This document shows positions 34,184 through 47,100 of a stretch of 64,000 bases of DNA, piece after piece; position 1 is the first letter of the stretch, and each line of letters opens with the position of its first letter. The DNA is from Micractinium sp. NFX-FRZ (lineage: Eukaryota; Chlorophyta; Trebouxiophyceae; Chlorellales; Chlorellaceae). The notes beneath the pieces are model-generated. The model saw nothing but the letters and a program-made list of their open reading frames with translations. It searched no databases and was not told the origin of the DNA. The position numbers and the translations under genes are program-made. The DNA lies in contig JAPTJF010000029.1 of assembly GCA_029339195.1 (NCBI GenBank), positions 62,001-126,000 on the forward strand. Reading direction: 5' to 3'.

Positions 34184-34589
34184 GTGGCTCGGTGGCGGCC
34201 GCGGCGGCGTAGCCAGCCGTGCTGGGTGCCGGCTCGGGCGGCGGGGCAGCGCCGTGGCCGGGCACGGCGACGGTGGTGGCGGCCAGCGCAGGCGCCGCCG
34301 CCGCTGCCGCGCTCATCCCTGTTGGGCCTGCCGTGCATTGCAGAGCGCGACGTGTAACTGCAGGCCCGTAGACTGGCAAGGGGGTCACGAGGGGGCCATG
34401 GGAAGGGCCAGCAGCTTGGCGCGGGTGGCAAGGGGGGAGCGCTGCGACACGCCCGCTTGGCACCCCATTGGGCATCCTGCTTGTTCTTGCTGGCGGTGCA
34501 GTCTTTCATCAGTGTGTGTCACCAGCGATTTTGGGCATACTAGCAGCCTGCTTTCGAGCCTGCGGAGGGATGAGCGAGCAGTAACGAGG
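34184..34589. other. eL15 3' UTR and EI24-like upstream region
   Basis: Short spacer between two genes on the same strand. TGTAA at 34353-34357, about 170 bases past the eL15 stop, is the likely poly(A) signal. The remaining 230 bases must carry the next promoter. No other feature is seen. Confidence 0.55.
34353..34357 (+). terminator. TGTAA poly(A) signal of eL15
   Basis: The green-algal signal TGTAA lies about 170 bases after the eL15 stop codon in GACGTGTAACTG. Confidence 0.6.
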
Positions 34590-37443
34590 ATGTTGGGCTT
34601 CACTCAGCGGGTCCAACGCCTCTGCTACGCCGGGGCCAATGGCGTCCTCCTCTGGTGCGTGTAATGAATCCGAAAAGCCTGCGCCGACACGCCCACGCAG
34701 CCTAGGGCGCCGGCACTCCGTGCTGAGCTCTGTCCCGCTCTCCTGCTCGCAGGCTGGCTGGCTTTCGGGACGCTCTGTGCCTGCACCGATGCGTTATATT
34801 TTTCGTGCACGACCCCCGCATCCTGGTGAGCGCGCTGTAGCTGCCGCCGCCAGTGGCGGGCGGGCGGCGGCGACAGGCGGTGGCGGGCGGGCGGCGGTGA
34901 CAGGCTTGCATCAGCCAGGGGCCCCTGCCTCAACATGCACCCTCCCTCATGCAGGCCAAGACCTTCAACTGCTTCGTCTTGAACGGCTTCATCTTCTTGG
35001 GCAGGTGAGCAGGCGTAACCATAGCTCTGGCAAGGAACACAATGCTAGTGCTAGCAGCGGCCCCCTGTGGCAACAGTTTCAAACAGCTGTTGTGAGCGGC
35101 CGCGCCCGCCGCCGAGGTTGCCTCCCCCTCCTGTCCCAACACCATGCCACGCCGCCCACTCCCCACTCCCCGCTTGTCCAGCGTGCTGCTGCTCGACTAT
35201 GCGCTCAAGCCGGCGGTGCAGCTGCTGCTGGCGGCAGTGGTGGGTGCTGCCAGCGCGGAGCGCATCGCCGCCGCCTTGGTTGGCCTCTATAACCTGCTCT
35301 GGCTCTTCCCTGCCTACCTCATCTCATTCCTGGTCAACTGCATCTGGTGGGTCGCGGAATAATCGGAAGTGGGTGGGGCGCTGATTGTGCGGCGGTGGGG
35401 TGCAGCTGCGACGGGCACTGAGGCAGGGTTGTGGGCAGCGGCTGCTCTGTAACCTCCTGATGCAAGGCCTCTGCTGCACCCAACTAAGCTGCCCACCCAA
35501 GAAACAGTGCAGGTACAACGAGATTGCAGAGCTGGTGGTGGCAGCGGCCCAGCGGCGGGCGCTGCAGCAGCGGGCGGCGCGGCAGGGCGTGCCGCTGGTA
35601 CCTGGCGAGACAGGGCCCGTGCTCAAGGTATGTCTTGGGGCGGCAGTGTCTTGAGATGCCCGGATGCTGCTCGCCATCCCATTGCACTCGACTGGTACAC
35701 AATAGCGCATGCCTGCCAAGGCCAATCTGCCCGCAGCAATGTTCCCATATGCACCACCCACACCGTCAGTGCCGCTTGCCACCTACAATGCTTCCTCCTC
35801 TGCCGCTGGCAGGTGCACCGCCCGGATGCGGTGACCTTCATCTCTCAGGAGGTCTATCGGGCCGCTCTGTTTGCCGTCTTCTTTGCACAAGTGCTGGTGG
35901 CGGGCTCCATACCGCGCATCGGTGCGTGCAGGGGTTGGGGGCGCTGGCGGCGCGGGCGTGGCAGGTGTACATGGGTGGCAGGCATCGCGGCGGGGTGGCA
36001 AGCGCTGATCAGCATGCCGCGCTGCACGCGTGCGCTGCCCATGCCTCCCTGGCTCAGCACCTGCGAGTGGCGTGTTGACGCCACCCCTCATTCCCCTGCC
36101 ACCCTGCCCCGCCCCGTCCCCTCCCCCACACCTGCACACCTCTCTCCGTCACTACAGGCCTGATGCAGGTCCCGCCCCAAACTCCTGCTGTTGCCCACCT
36201 GGCTGCACGCGCCGTCCTGCTGTCGCCACCATGCCATGCAGGCCCCGCCCTCAACTTCCTGCTGCTGAGCTGGCTGTACGCGCTGTACTGCTTTGACTAC
36301 AAGTGGAGCCTGCACAGCGTGCAGCTGCAGCAGCGCATCGCGTACTTTGAGCACCACTGGGCTTTCTTCCTGGGTGAGCTGCCCCGCACTCCTGTGCACA
36401 CCCTGGGCCTGCCGCTTTTGGTGGGTTGTGCGCTTGTCGACATGCACCGGTCTGCGTGCCTGCCTGTGGTTACCACCTGCCTGCGTGCCTGCAACATGAT
36501 CTGCATGCAATCTGGCACCTGCGCCTGCCGGCCTCCTGCCTGCTGCTCTGCCCTTTTCTCTTCCCGCCCTTCGTGCCTGCTGCCTCCTCTTGTGATGCCC
36601 AGCCCCTTGCACCCCCGTTCGAATAGCCCTACCCCCTCGCCCCTCCCTGCGAAGCGCTCCTACTCAACCCCACCCTGCCTCGTTGTGCCCCGCCCGCAGG
36701 CTTTGGCGCCGCCACGGTGCTGCCCATGCTGTGGGTGTCGTTCTACGTGGGTGCTGCCCTGGTGGGTGTCCTCTTCCCGCTGTGGATCATGATGGCGTGC
36801 GACTCAAACCCAAAGCTGGTCTACCAGAAGGGTGAGTGGGAGATGAGGCGGTGGGATGTGTGTACACAGGTTTTATGTGTGCAAGTCAAGGATGTGTGTG
36901 TGTGCATGTGCCTGCCTGGTGGACTGAGCTAAGCGAAGATTGTCTTCATTAAACTCGTTAAACTGAGAGAAGGTCGTGTGGAGTGGGAGAGTGAAACAGG
37001 ACGAGGTAGAAACACTGGGAGGGAGGGAAAGAGGAAGGCTGGTGGCCGTTTGTTGTGTGACTGTTGCCCGACAAGGGCATGCGGTTCATCTTGACAGCCT
37101 GCGAGTGTGTGCGTACTCCAGGGACCCCATGTCCTGTCGCTTCCCGCCTTGCCCCTCCCACCACCTTGTAATGTGCCTGCCCTGCTGGCGATAATGACTC
37201 TCCCATGCACTCCCGGCCCGCCTGCTCCGCTGTGCAGTGCTGGGAGATGGCGCTGCTGCTGCAGGATTGCCGCCTCTGCCGGTGTTCCGCAGCGCTTGCT
37301 GGATCACTAACAAGCTGCTGGGCAGCATGCAGCTGGTGCCACGCCTGACGCGCCTGTTTGCACGGCGTGGGCGCGTGCCTGGGGCGCAGCCGGCGATGAG
37401 CGACAGCTCGAGCACATTCAGCATGGCTGGCACACCCAGATAA
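34590..37443 (+). CDS. EI24: EI24-like (etoposide-induced 2.4 / EPG-4) ER membrane protein
   Basis: EI24 family proteins are multi-pass ER membrane proteins needed for autophagy in animals and present in plants and algae. Nine exons: 34590-34654, 34753-34825, 34955-35004, 35182-35346, 35513-35627, 35813-35921, 36242-36373, 36700-36831, 37238-37443; about 348 residues. Family features: an N-terminal amphipathic part (AGFRDALCLHRCV), FVLNGFIFLGSVLLLDYAL (first span), GLYNLLWLFPAYLISFLVNC, then WYNEIAEL, which is split by an intron. Next come FISQEVYRAALFAVFFAQ, FLLLSWLYALYCFDYKW and a last pair of spans around LWVSFYVGAALVGVLFPLW. The tail is basic then Ser-rich. The ATG at 34590 starts the reading frame that keeps phase through exon 2. 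TGTAA lies about 25 bases after the stop. Confidence 0.85.
36165..36222 (+). repeat. Decayed copy of EI24 exon 7 5' junction
   Basis: GCAGGTCCCGCCCCAAACTC and following text here match GCAGGCCCCGCCCTCAACTT at 36238 onward, including CCTGCTG, a shared GGCTG and ACGCGC. The copy keeps an acceptor-like AG but encodes disrupted sequence. Confidence 0.85.
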
Positions 37444-38150
37444 CATGACTGTTGTTTGATTGCAACATGCTGTAAATCTAGACGCTCAGTGATGACTTGC
37501 AGCGTGTTGCATTCAGTGCCTTTCGCAGCGGTGGCACAGCGCGCCCCGCTGGCGGCGGCAGTAGCCAAGGTTGCTGCTAGGCGCGGTGTGCACGCCCCCA
37601 TCCGCTTCCGCCTCACACTGAGACAGCCCTTGGCGGCCAGTAGAAGCTTGAGGGAGGCGCCAGCGGGCGGGCAGCTTGATTTGCGAGCTCCTTTTCAGCC
37701 TGGGCAATCGCATATCCCCTTTAGGTCGAAGCCTCGGTGCATTTGAAGAACCTCAAGCCGCAAGGTGGGAGGGGCGAGCTTGAGAGGGCAGCGCAGCAAC
37801 GACATGCCTGCCTTGCGACAAGCCTTGGCTTTTTGGAGGCTCGAGGGGCCGTTGGATCGGCACAGGGTGGGCGTTTGCCCCCATCAGGCCGCTAAGCCTG
37901 CAGGGCCCCTCCCCGAGCCCTGTTCTTGCGCTGTATGGCATCGCACAGCGCCCACACGTGCTGGCAACGCTCTAGACGAGGCATCGGCAAAGCCGCGCCG
38001 TCCTGCTGCCGCACTCTCGCCTGCAACGCCGCCGCCGCCGCCGCCGCCGGCGTCACCGCCGCTGCCACTTTTGTTATGTCTCCACCATGTTGCTGCCTGT
38101 CTTCCAACCCCTCCCCTGCCCACTCCTGTCACTCACTTGCCTGCCGGCAG
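37444..38150. other. Intergenic region upstream of RING/RanBP2 gene
   Basis: About 700 bases between two plus-strand genes. No exon with support. A GCC/GCCGCC run lies at 38025-38050. The ATG at 38151 directly follows a CCGGCAG acceptor-like sequence, so a 5' UTR intron may end there. Confidence 0.45.
37468..37476 (+). terminator. TGTAA poly(A) signal of the EI24-like gene
   Basis: ATGCTGTAAATC places TGTAA about 25-30 bases past the stop codon, an unusually short 3' UTR if used. Confidence 0.5.
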
Positions 38151-41100
38151 ATGGCGTGGGCCGCCAAGCCTGCCTGGGGAGGTGGCGGTGCGGCGGCAGC
38201 GGCAGAGCGCGCTCGGCTGCCCAAGGGAGAGGAGGGCTGCCACATTTGTGGGGAGGACTCCCTGGTAGAGGTGAAGCTGAAGCCATGCGGCCACGACATG
38301 TGCCTGGAGTGCGCCAACCGCATGCGCAACGCAAACATCTTCAGGGTGAGGCGGCAGGGGAGGGAGCAAGGCAGCCGCTGTTGGAAGGGAGGAGGGTGCA
38401 AGGCGGCATCAGCGCTCGTGCCTGTGATCCGGTTTTGTTGAGGCTGCTGTGGTTGTTGGCATTTCAAAGGAGCTTTCAGGACCGGCAGGGGCTGCTGTGT
38501 ATCAGGAAGGCGATGGCAGGTGCCGTGGGAGCAGGCGATGGGGTGCAGCCCTTGGGCAGCGTGTTTCCCCGCGCCTCTTGCCGCCCTGTTGCCGCAGGGC
38601 GGGCTCCACCGCCGAGGCAGCACCTCCCAACAGCTGCAGTGTGCCAGCACCCACCCGGCGCACATGCGGCTGCTTGCCTGGTATGCATCCCTGCAGGTGG
38701 ATGTCGGCCTCAAGTGCCCCTTCTGCCGGGAGTACGTGGATGGCTTCACAGACATGCATGGGTGAGCCGGCCGGCCTGCTCTGCATTGCACGACACCCGG
38801 GGGCGCACACACTGGCCTTGCTGGCGAGCTATTGTTATGGGGGCGGGCAGCAGAGGGTGCTGGCAGCAGGCAGCCCGTACCGCACAGCCACCCCCAGCCA
38901 TTCCTGGCTGGCCCCGGTCTGCTCAAGCACCCTCACTCCCTGCCCATTTCCTGGCCGGCGCCGTCTGCTCATCACCCTCGCTCCTTGCCCATCGCCTGAC
39001 CGCCCCCCTTCTGGCTCATGTCCTCCACTTCTTGCCTATCCCTGCAGCCGCTCCGACACAGTGAGCGACTTGGTGGAGGCCAACCGGGCGGCCCGCAACA
39101 GCATGCTGGCGCGCCAGTCGGGGGCGGAGAAGGCGGTGTCAACGGGGGTGAGCGTGGGGGCGTGGTGTGCAGCCATGTCAGGGCTGTGCAGGGTCCCGGG
39201 CGCAAGCCTGCTCCTGCTGCAGCTGTAAGAGCAGTTTCATAGTCCAACGGAGTTGGGACGGTCATCGCCAAGCACAGCTGAAGTCAAGATGGTGCGGTTG
39301 GGGTGGTGGTTGGGAGGGCACAATGTGCAGCTGTGAGCACGGGTGGTCAGAGCCGCAGTCCATGGGGAGAGACAGGAGCTAGCAGAGGGCTCAACTGTCG
39401 CAGGTTTGATGTGCATGCTGGCTGCATTGCCACCCACAGTTCACGCCGTTTATACTCATGACCTGCCACCTCCTGCTTCCCCCGCCTTGTGCGTGCCGAC
39501 AGGTGCCAGACCCTCAGCGGCTCGCGCCCCCGGTGGCCCCTGTGCGCTCCTCCTCCACGCCAGCAGCCGAGCCCAGCTGGACGTGCAGCCAATGCCGGTA
39601 CATCAACCAGGCGAGGCACGCCAAGTGCATGCGCTGCAACGGCGACAACCCCGAGAACCAGCGTGGCGGCGGGCACAGGGTGAGTGCGTAGCCAGTGTAG
39701 TGTGGGTGGCTGGGTGCACGGGCAGAGCTCAGTAGAGGTGCACTGTTTGGGACAACAAGCAAGCAAAGGTAATGTGCGGCTGCAGCCCACGTGTGCAGGA
39801 GCAGCCTCCCCTCCCTGGCCTCCTTGCTCACCCTGTGCCTCCCGCTGTGCCCTTCATGCTGCGCCATGCTGTGCGTGCCGTGGTCAGGGGCTGCCAGCAC
39901 CTCAGGATGAGGTGGTGTGCTGCCTCTTAGTCTCCCTGCCCTCAGCTCACCTGTTTGCCTTCCACATGTCCTCCCCTGCCCTGTTGTGCGTGCCGTGCTC
40001 AGGACCTGCTGACGGCATCGGAGGAGGACGTGGTGCGGTATGCCTGCGAGCGCCACCACCCGGGGCTGACACGCGCCTTTGTGGACGCCGGCGTCCCTTG
40101 GACCAACGTGAGTGCATCCTTCTGGGTGCAGCCTGCCTGTTTTGCCTGCAATGTGTGCAGGCATGCATGCCCCCCGCCGCTACCGTGGGTGCAGCCGTTT
40201 CGGTGCAGCCTTCCTTCCTGCCAAGCTCCGTGTGGCAGACTTGCTGGTTCCAGGGCGGTGCATGCCTGTGCCGGCATGCCCCTCAGATTGCCGTAGGCGG
40301 TGGGCAGTGAGGGGCGGTCGTTCTGCAGCCGCTACTGCAGACGACAGCCGTGGGGCAATGCAGCAAGCCCAGGCCAGCTGCTACTGCCGCACCCCCCGTG
40401 TGGCCGGGCTTCAAGCTGCACGCTCTGGCTGTGCGTGCCGTGCTCCGCGCCCAACGTCTACCCTGCATGCCCCCCGGTTTGTGTGGCGCAGGGCAGCATC
40501 AACGGCACGCCCGACGGCATCCGGCGCGCGCTGCGCTCCAAGGGGCACGAGCGGCTCATGCGGGTGGTGCACATGCTGACAAGTAAGCGCAGCTGCCTGG
40601 CTGGCACGGGGTTGGGTGCCAGCTGTGTCATGGGGCTTGCTGTGCATGTGGCTGTGAAAAGGAACGGAGGCAGGGGCAGGAGCGGCTCACGCGGCTTTCG
40701 CAGCACCCTGGCAAGAGAGCGTACGCGCTGTGCCGTGCACACTGCACCTGGCACCGCGTGATGGAGGCCCTGCAGTGATGCAGCAGCCCCTGCTCGAAGT
40801 GCCTTCAACCTCACTTCTGTCACTCCACCGGCCTCGCCCACCCCTTCTGCGCAGGCGGCCGCAACTGCGAGCGCGTGTCGTCCGACGTGAACGGCAACTA
40901 CACGATGCAGAACCTGATGGCGGCAGCGCACCAGCTGCGCGTGCAGGCGCTGACCATGACGCAGGCGGTGAGGCGGCGGGCGGTTGTACTACGGGGGTGG
41001 CCGCACTGGGGCCTCCTGAAGCAGTAAGCCAGCGGGTGGGAGCTGGGGCTGTGCCCAGCAATGTGTGCCCTGCTAGCCTGATACCCAGCAGACGAAAGTG

Positions 41101-44100
41101 GCCACCGTGCATCTAGAGAATGCGTCCTGACCCGCCATGTCAAGATATCTGCTGCCTTCCATCCCGGCATGCTGCCGCCTGCCATCGCCCTGTCTTGCGT
41201 GCCTCCCATCCCGCCTGCCTCGCCCTCCACTTTCTCTTCTTTCTCTCCTTTGCAGGGCCAACCCTCATGAGGAGACCTCCACGCCGTTGCCACCCAGCAT
41301 TGCCACTCAGCAGCAGCTGCACCGCCTAGGCAGCGCCCCAACCTGCTAACCGTGCGCTCCCCGCATGCTGTGCCTACTGTGCCCCCTTGCCTGCCTCCTC
41401 TGCAGGGCCAGCCGCCGGTGGAGAACTTCACTTCCATCCCCTCTAGCAGCGGGTGCACCGCCCAGAAGGCCTTCACCCAGATTCTGCGCGCCCTGGTGCC
41501 CGCCATGCACCACCTGGCCAACAGCGAGTGAGTCTGCTTGTCGGGCGATGCCTGAGGTTGGGTGGGATCGTGCAATGGTTTTTGACACCATGCTGTGTAC
41601 TGGTGCTCGGCATGCACGTGGAAGCCAGTGAGGGAGTGTTACTAGCCAAGTTGGGCGGTACTTGCTTGGGTGGTGTGGTGCCCACTGCTCGAGGCACGGT
41701 GCACTTGGCACGTGCCCCAACCCCTTGGTGTCCTGCATCCACCACCCGGGGGCAGTCGGGCCGCCCCGCACGCCGGTGTGCTGCCCCTGTACCACAACAC
41801 CACGTTCCGCGCTGCAAACCCCGGCCGCCCACTCTGTACCTCCCTCCCCTGGCCGCCCCCGTCCTGCAGCCACGGCGTGTACGTCGTGGTCAACCTGGTC
41901 AAGCTGGGGTCACCGCTGGAGGTGGCATACATTGCTGAGCAGGCCGCCCCAAACATGATGGAGTGGGTGATGACAAAAGACGGCGCCCTGTTTGCGAGCG
42001 TCCTGTTTGACAAGCTGGTGAGGCGGGGCGGGGTTTGGCAGTGCGGGTTGGGCGCAGGCTGTTGTGTTTGCAGGGGGCGGGGGTTGGGTGCATGTGAACG
42101 CAGGCTGTCCCGTTTGACGACAAGCTGGTGAGGCGGGGCGGGGTTGGCAGTGCGTGATGGTTGGTGGGTTCTGCGCTTGGCAGCAGGTATGGTTGTTGGG
42201 TGCGTTCTGGTGGCGTGTGCCACCTGTTTAATAGGCAGAAGTGAGCAGACGAGAGCAGGAGGGCCGTGTCGGTGCCAATCTGGGGACATGGCGCAGGCTG
42301 TTGTGCCAGCCAGCTGGTGTGACGGCGCATTGGTGTCGTTGTGTGTCCTCAACCAACCTCAAACAACATACGCCGCCCTTGCCTCACGCGAGCCACTTCC
42401 ATGCCCTCCTCTTCCCTGCAGAGCATGATCGCCCTGGAGTCCAACCCCCCCACCGCCGGCAAGGCCGCCGATGTGCTGGCCCGCCTGTGCGGCCAGTTCT
42501 GTTTGAACAACCGCGTGCTCATGCAGGTGCACAGCAGGGGACGGGAGGTTGGGCACTAGGCATGGCTGCCGGTTCTGTGCCCACCAGCACATGTGATGCG
42601 GGCAAGCAGCTGGCTTGGATTGCCTGTCGTTTAAGGCTCGAGGCAAAGGCAAGAGGGGCCGGTGACGATGGCGTGCTTTCCAGTCAGGCCAAAGGCAAGG
42701 CCCGCCTGCTCCAAGTCTGCTGCCCCTGCTCTGCCGTGTTTTCACCAATGCCATGCCCCGCCTGCTGTGCCTGCTGTGCCGTGCTGTGCCTGCCCTGCAG
42801 TGCGCGCGCCACCAGCACCTGGGCGCCTCAGTCGTCCATGTCGTCCACGGCGCACTGCCCCACGTAGACGCATTCAAGGTGAGCAGACTACTTGCAGAAC
42901 AGAAGAGCAGGAAAGTGTTCAGGGAAGGTACCGACAGGTAATACCAAAGAATTTGGTAATACCTAAGGGGCTGCTCCTGGCGGCTGTTTGCATTGGTGCA
43001 ATGATTTGCTGCATGGCGCAGCAGTGAGCCTGCCCTGCTTTGCAGCTTGCGGGTTGTATGTTGATGCAGCAGCTCCCCACGCCTCCCCTCACGCTGCGCA
43101 CGCCTGTTCCCTCTTGCTGTGCCGTGCCGCAGATGGGCTACCAGCTGACGCTGAACGCGCCCTTCCTCTGCCAGGTCCGCTCCGGCAGCCACACAATGGA
43201 GCTCCTGCTGCAGCTCAAGGTGCGCTCTAGCAGCTGCCTGCTGCCTGCCGCCAGTTGTGCGGCGCTGACATGCGAGTTGAGCTTGCCTGCTGGTGCCTGC
43301 CGCCCGCCGGCGGGCAGGTGGGCTGTGTGTGTGTGGCTGGCTGGCTGGCTGGGCATGGGAGAGGGGCGCGGCAGTGAGCTGAGCTCGAGGTGGTGGCTGC
43401 TTGCACTGAAGTCTGCGACGGTCACTGGCCAGCTGTGGCGTGCCGCCCTGCCCTTGGTATGACCTGCCGTGCTCGCCTGGCTTGGCTTCCTCAAAACCGT
43501 TCCCCTGATGCCCGCTCTTCTTCACCTTGCATTGCTCACTCCTGCTGAGGCAGGGGGCTGCCCTCATAGTGCCGACTTGTGGCCCGATGACACGCTCTCC
43601 GCCCTGCATTCCCTTGCCTTGCCCCGTCTCACTTGCCTGCCCCTTTTTCTGCCGTGCTCCTCCTGAGGCAGGAGGCGGACCTGCGGTGCCGAGAGATGAT
43701 TCGTGACATGGGTTGCTACACAGCCAAGGCGCTGCAGGGGCAGCTTGGGCAGCTGACGGTGAGGGCCCGTCCGAGCAGGGCGGGGTCAGCTGCCTGCCTG
43801 CCTGCCTTCCCACTGTTCGTTGGCTCAGGCAGCGGGGGCGTTGGCATCTGCTCCTGCCTGCTTGCCTCCAGTCTGCTTGCCTGGTAGCCCTGCAAGCATC
43901 AAGCGCCAAACCCGTGCCCTTGCTCATTGTCCCGTCCCTCCCTCGCCCCCTCCCTTCCTCCCCGCGCTACCCCAGGCACGCATCGAGCTGGGCGGGCCGC
44001 GCGTGGTGCGGGCGCTGGCAGACCTTATGCTGGCTGAGCGGGAGGACGAGTGGCTGCGCCAGATCACAGAGGGTGAGCACAGCAGGCACAGCGCAGGCAC

Positions 44101-47100
44101 AGCGCAGCGCAGGCACAGCGTGGGAGTGGGCACGCGCAGCACAGCAGGCAGAGCGCGGCGCAGCGTGGCACCAACTTGCACGGCCCACACCTGCCCCGTC
44201 TCCCCTCTATCTACCACACTGCAGAGGTGATAGTGGCGGCGGCAAGCGGGGAGCTGAAGGGCGACAGGGATGCTCTGGCCCTGCTGGCGCACTGCCTGGC
44301 ACTGCCGCTGTGGAGCCCGCCTGAGTCGCAGCGCCACTGGGCGGTGAGGCGGGGAGCATGCCCTTGGCACAAGCCAATGTGCCACCGCATTGTTTGGTCT
44401 TGCTGCCAGCTCAGGCAGAGTGCATTGAGAGTGCCAGCTCAGCACTGGGTGCACGCAAGGTTGGTGGAGGCTGACAGATCCTGCAGGTTCCAGACTGCCA
44501 GCTGCTGTGCTGCTTAATAGGGAGCTGACGCAGTGGGTGGGCTTGTGTGTGGAGCAGTCAGGAGTGCACTCGAATGCATAGAAACTGTTACGGTCCGATG
44601 CGTGCCGCGCTGTGCTGTGTTGCGCACCTGTGCCCAGCAGCTGGTGATCGCAACCCCTGGCAGCTGCCTTGGCCGCGTTTCATTCCCCCATGTGCCACCT
44701 GGCCTGCAGGCGCTGGCTGATTCGACGCTTGACCTGGGCCCCATCCGCCAGCAAGTCCAGGCTGCCAAGGCAAGTTAGTGTTACAAGACACCAAGTTGAT
44801 GCTACTTGTCTGCAGGCGGCGACTTACTCTCCTCTTACTCGCCCCCTGCCCTGCCCTGGCCTTGCCCTCTCCGCGCCCCCGCCCTGCCTGCCCCCTTCCT
44901 CTCGTCCTCCACCTACCGGCCAGCCGCCACCCTCTGCCGCGGCCACACTCCCGCCTGCATCATGCAAGGCCTCACAGCCGCTCCTCCGTGCTCCACCCCG
45001 CCCGCCCGCCACGCCTGCAGGCCAGTCAGCCGCGCCTGCCCAGCCGGGTGCACGCTGACGTGTCGGAGGTGCAGCCCACCTCCCCCGTGGAGGTGAGCCG
45101 CCTGCCCCTCTTAAGCAGACCCGTTCTTGAAGAACGCGGCTGCATGTGCATGCCTTTCAAAGCATGACCTAGTCCCTTGATGTCCGCACAGCTGGCGCCT
45201 GCACCTGCCCCCCGCCAAGCTTCCTGTGTGAAGGAGTGAACACAATGTGAGGCAGGTCGCTCACCGCCCGTGCATTGCCCCTGCCCTCGCCCCTGTGCCC
45301 CACCCCGCAGGCCCTGCGCCGCTTCCCCCGGTACATCCGTGACGGAGCCACCCAGCCGCCCCGCCACTCCATGCTCAAGCGCCCGGGGAGCCAGCAGGAG
45401 CAGGAGGCGCCCGTCCCCCCTCCGCCGCCGCCGCCGCCTGCCCGAGACCAGCCCGCGGCAGCGCAGCAGGCGCAGCAGCAGCAGCAGCAGCGCGCGCCCC
45501 CGCCTGGCTTTGCTGCTGCAGCGCCGGCGGCAGCAGCGGCCAAGCCAGCGGCTCCCCCTGGCTTTGTGCCACCCGCGGCAGCAGCAGCAGCAGCAGCGGC
45601 ACCGGCGGCAGCAGGGTCAGCTGGAGGGGCGTCTGCCAACACAGTGGTCTTTCCCAATGGTGCACGTGTGCCCATGCCGCAGCCTTACAGCGCCTCCGGC
45701 AGCAACAGCAGCAACAGCGCGGCCACGGCGCAGGCAGCAGCCAGCGCTTCAGGTGCAGCCTCGTCCGCTGCACCCGCGCCCGTGCCCACGCCCGCAGCTG
45801 CACCGGCGCCCAAGGCCCAGCCAGCTCCCGCTAGCAGCAGCAGCAGCACGGCAGCTACCTTTGCGCCCCCGCCGCCGCCGCCGCCCGCCGCCCCACCGCA
45901 GCCCTCTCAGCTGCCCCAGCCGCACGCTTCGCTCAGCGTGTCTGCTCCGCCCTTTGTGCAGCCGCCGCCGGCACAGCAGGCGCAGCAGGCACAGCAGGCG
46001 CAGCAGGCGGTGTCGCGCCAGGACAGCGGGCTGAGCAGCACCGCTGGGCCCTTCCGGCCGGCGGGACTCAACGTCAGCGCCTCTCCCTACGCGCAGCACA
46101 TGCAGCAGCTGCAGGCGCAAGCAGCGGTACAGGCGCCGCAGCCGATGCTGCCGCCGGCGCTGCGTCCCACGGCGCAGCCCTTCCAGCCACCTACCGTGCA
46201 GGCACAGATGCAACTGCAGCTGCCCCAGCGGCCACTGATGGCCCTGCCGCCCCACCTGCAGCAGCAGCAGCAGCATGCCATGGCAGCTCTCGCCAGCAGC
46301 TTTGCCCCTGCAGGGGGCATGTCGGCCCCGCCCACCCCGCTGCCGCCGCAGCACGCGGCCGGCGGGTATGTGCCCCCGCCGCAGCAGCCGCTGCCGCCGC
46401 CGCAGCCGACGTCGCTGCTGCCGCCATCCTTCAGGCCTGCCGCAGCGCCACTGCGCCCGGCACTGCCGCCGGCAGTGTCCCGACAGGAAAGCACTGGCAG
46501 CAGCTCTGGGCCCGCCGGCGCTGCTGCCGCCAGCAATGACGTGTTCTCCGGATTTGGCACCCTCACAGAGATGCTGGCTCAGCTGACTGCCACGTCAGCG
46601 CCACCTCAGCCGGTGGCCGCTGCTGCACCCCGCCCCGCCTACCGCCCCGCCTACCGCCCCGCCTACCGCCCGCCGGCGGCCGCCGCCCCGGCGCCGGCGC
46701 CAGCAGCAGCAGCAGCGCCGCGCCCGCCAGCCGGAGCTCCCCCCGCCCGGGTTGCCTCCCCAGCAGAGCGCTTCCCCATGCCCGCGTCAGCGCCCCGCCC
46801 GGCGGCGCCAGCGCCCGCGGCCGCGCCAGCGCCGGCGCCGGCGCCGGCTGTCAGCGCGGGTCCAGCTGGCGGCTGGGCCTGCAAAATCTGCAGCTACTCG
46901 CACGACGGGCCCGAGGCGGAGTTCCTCTGCTGCGCCATGTAGGCTGGGGAGAGTGGGGATGTATGCGTGGTGTGGCAGTGTTGTCGGAGCGGGGCAGGCC
47001 AGGATGTTGGAGCAAAGGTGGAAGTGAATTGAGGAGTGCGCGGACTGCGGGAAGAGCCGGCTACGGTTTCCCTAGCATCGGCGCCATCTGTGGAGTTCAC

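Noticed and set aside
32065..34212. A 715-codon plus-strand open frame over the eL15 locus.
   Set aside because: It runs through eL15 introns in another frame and is Ala/Arg/Gly/Ser-rich without motifs. The conserved eL15 exons explain the locus; the length reflects few stops in GC-rich DNA.
36159..36241. Earlier acceptor for EI24 exon 7 adding about 27 residues.
   Set aside because: The added residues come from a decayed exon copy and do not fit the family alignment; kept only as a possible isoform.
45375..46354. Minus-strand Leu/Cys/Arg-rich frames opposite the RING-gene tail.
   Set aside because: They arise from CAG/GCC codon runs of the plus-strand disordered tail read backwards.
46087..46566. 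Possible Gly/Cys-rich secreted protein on the minus strand.
   Set aside because: It is antisense to a continuous plus-strand exon with consistent phase and has no signal peptide or splice sites.
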